Of a stretch of DNA of 51,904 nucleotides, positions 51,630 to 51,904 are shown in pieces. Within the stretch, counting starts at the first letter, position 1; each line of letters begins with the position of its first letter. Both the position numbers and the translations under genes were made by a program. Below the pieces are notes generated by a model. The model saw only the letters and a list, made by a program, of their open reading frames with translations, did not search any database and had not been told where the DNA came from. Source of the stretch: Microcystis aeruginosa LEGE 91341 (lineage in GTDB: Bacteria > Cyanobacteriota > Cyanobacteriia > Cyanobacteriales > Microcystaceae); NCBI RefSeq assembly GCF_015206885.1, contig NZ_JADEXY010000009.1:1-51904 (forward strand), read 5' to 3'.

Positions 51630-51904
51630 CTAGTTAGGGGAAGCATTGGGGGGACTCGGACTGGTGACGGGTGCGGAAGGTGTCGTCCCGGTCGTGGGAC
51701 TCGGACCGGTGACGGGTGCGGAAGGTGTCGTCCTGGTCGTGGGACTCGGACTGGTGACGGGTGCGGGAGAAATCGATGGATTGGGAGCGGGATGACGACT
51801 CAGGAATTGCCAAGCGATCGCAGCCAGCAAACCGAAGACCCCGACAGCGATCGCTGCCACAACTAGGGGTGAAACGGTAGTGGATGGGGGGGGAGAAGTA
51901 GGAC
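51630..51904 (-). CDS. C-terminal part of a membrane-anchored proline-rich protein (partial)
   Basis: The frame is open to the window edge, so the 5' end lies outside. What remains is a proline/serine/threonine linker (PTSPPPSTTVSPLV), one transmembrane helix (VAAIAVGVFGLLAAIAWQFL) and a C-terminal tail of 15-residue repeats rich in TTPSAPVTGPSP. This arrangement is common at the end of cyanobacterial serine/threonine kinases and other envelope proteins, but the missing part decides. No catalytic domain is visible. Confidence 0.65.
   Translation of the reverse strand, partial: PTSPPPSTTVSPLVVAAIAVGVFGLLAAIAWQFLSRHPAPNPSISPAPVTSPSPTTRTTPSAPVTGPSPTTGTTPSAPVTSPSPPNASPN
51651..51766. repeat. 45-bp tandem repeat in the partial gene
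   Basis: Units start at 51651, 51696 and 51741 (the last incomplete) and encode the TTPSAPVTGPSP tail. They differ by only a few bases, so the tail length is probably variable between strains. Confidence 0.8.

Overview
This looks like a piece of cyanobacterial chromosome, most probably Microcystis or a close relative. The evidence is the frequent HIP1 octamer GCGATCGC, an orange carotenoid protein gene next to a fluorescence recovery protein gene, a dgdA-ktrB-ktrA run like that of Synechocystis, heptamer tandem repeats (AATTCAT, TGATAAC), and many short palindromic or MITE-like repeats between genes. The organism is inferred from these features, not from a database search.

Layout. 0.1-2.4 kb: aroC and a glycosyltransferase. 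2.5-13.0 kb: an AT-rich accessory block bracketed by two direct copies of a ~645 bp segment carrying a Uma2-family gene. It holds a PIN-type toxin-antitoxin pair, an AAA-like ATPase/PD-(D/E)XK gene broken by a 5-bp tandem duplication, a HigBA-like pair, decayed gene pieces, and a 1545-residue protein with a sacsin/Hsp90-like (GHKL) ATPase at one end and a DUF3883-like nuclease fold at the other. 13.3-16.0 kb: cyanobacterial proteins of unknown role, a probable small RNA or attenuator, and a stand-alone DALR-like anticodon-binding protein.

16.8-26.2 kb is the most striking region. Four closely packed genes encode a trypsin-co-occurring domain protein, a trypsin-like protease with a VMAP-C-like tail, a MoxR-like AAA+ ATPase, and a vWA-like protein fused to a formylglycine-generating-enzyme-like (FGE) domain. 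This is the make-up of the vWA-MoxR-VMAP ternary conflict systems. A second FGE protein lies 1.6 kb downstream. The last ~25 codons of both FGE domains look like variable regions of a diversity-generating retroelement (DGR): they differ mainly at the first two positions of NNC codons, and they sit between conserved blocks shared at DNA level. No reverse transcriptase or template repeat was seen, so any DGR would have to act from elsewhere in the genome. I infer a protease-effector defence system whose sensor domain is diversified. A PIN toxin-antitoxin pair between the two FGE genes is flanked by inverted copies of a MITE.

26.5-34 kb: a DNA adenine methylase, a DUF1400 protein, frp and ocp, then a two-gene NTPase system. 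The second NTPase is an NB-ARC/TPR protein whose 126-bp TPR units are nearly identical except at four codons. 34.4-46.6 kb: mostly housekeeping (permease, chorismate-using enzyme, UbiB-like kinase, third Uma2 protein, glutaredoxin-like protein, class A beta-lactamase-like hydrolase, SpoU/TrmJ methyltransferase, DUF2256, dgdA, ktrB, ktrA). 46.55-48.34 kb: a TnpB-type IS that ends at the ktrA stop codon and carries an HNH gene convergent with tnpB. 48.5-51.9 kb: a SpoIID-domain protein, a conserved hypothetical protein, and the C-terminal part of a membrane-anchored proline-rich protein that runs off the window.

Five copies of one MITE family (TAAGTAG ends, internal CCCCCCTT..AAGGGGGG palindromes) are spread over 24-41 kb. 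One of them makes up nearly the whole intergenic space between two divergent genes.
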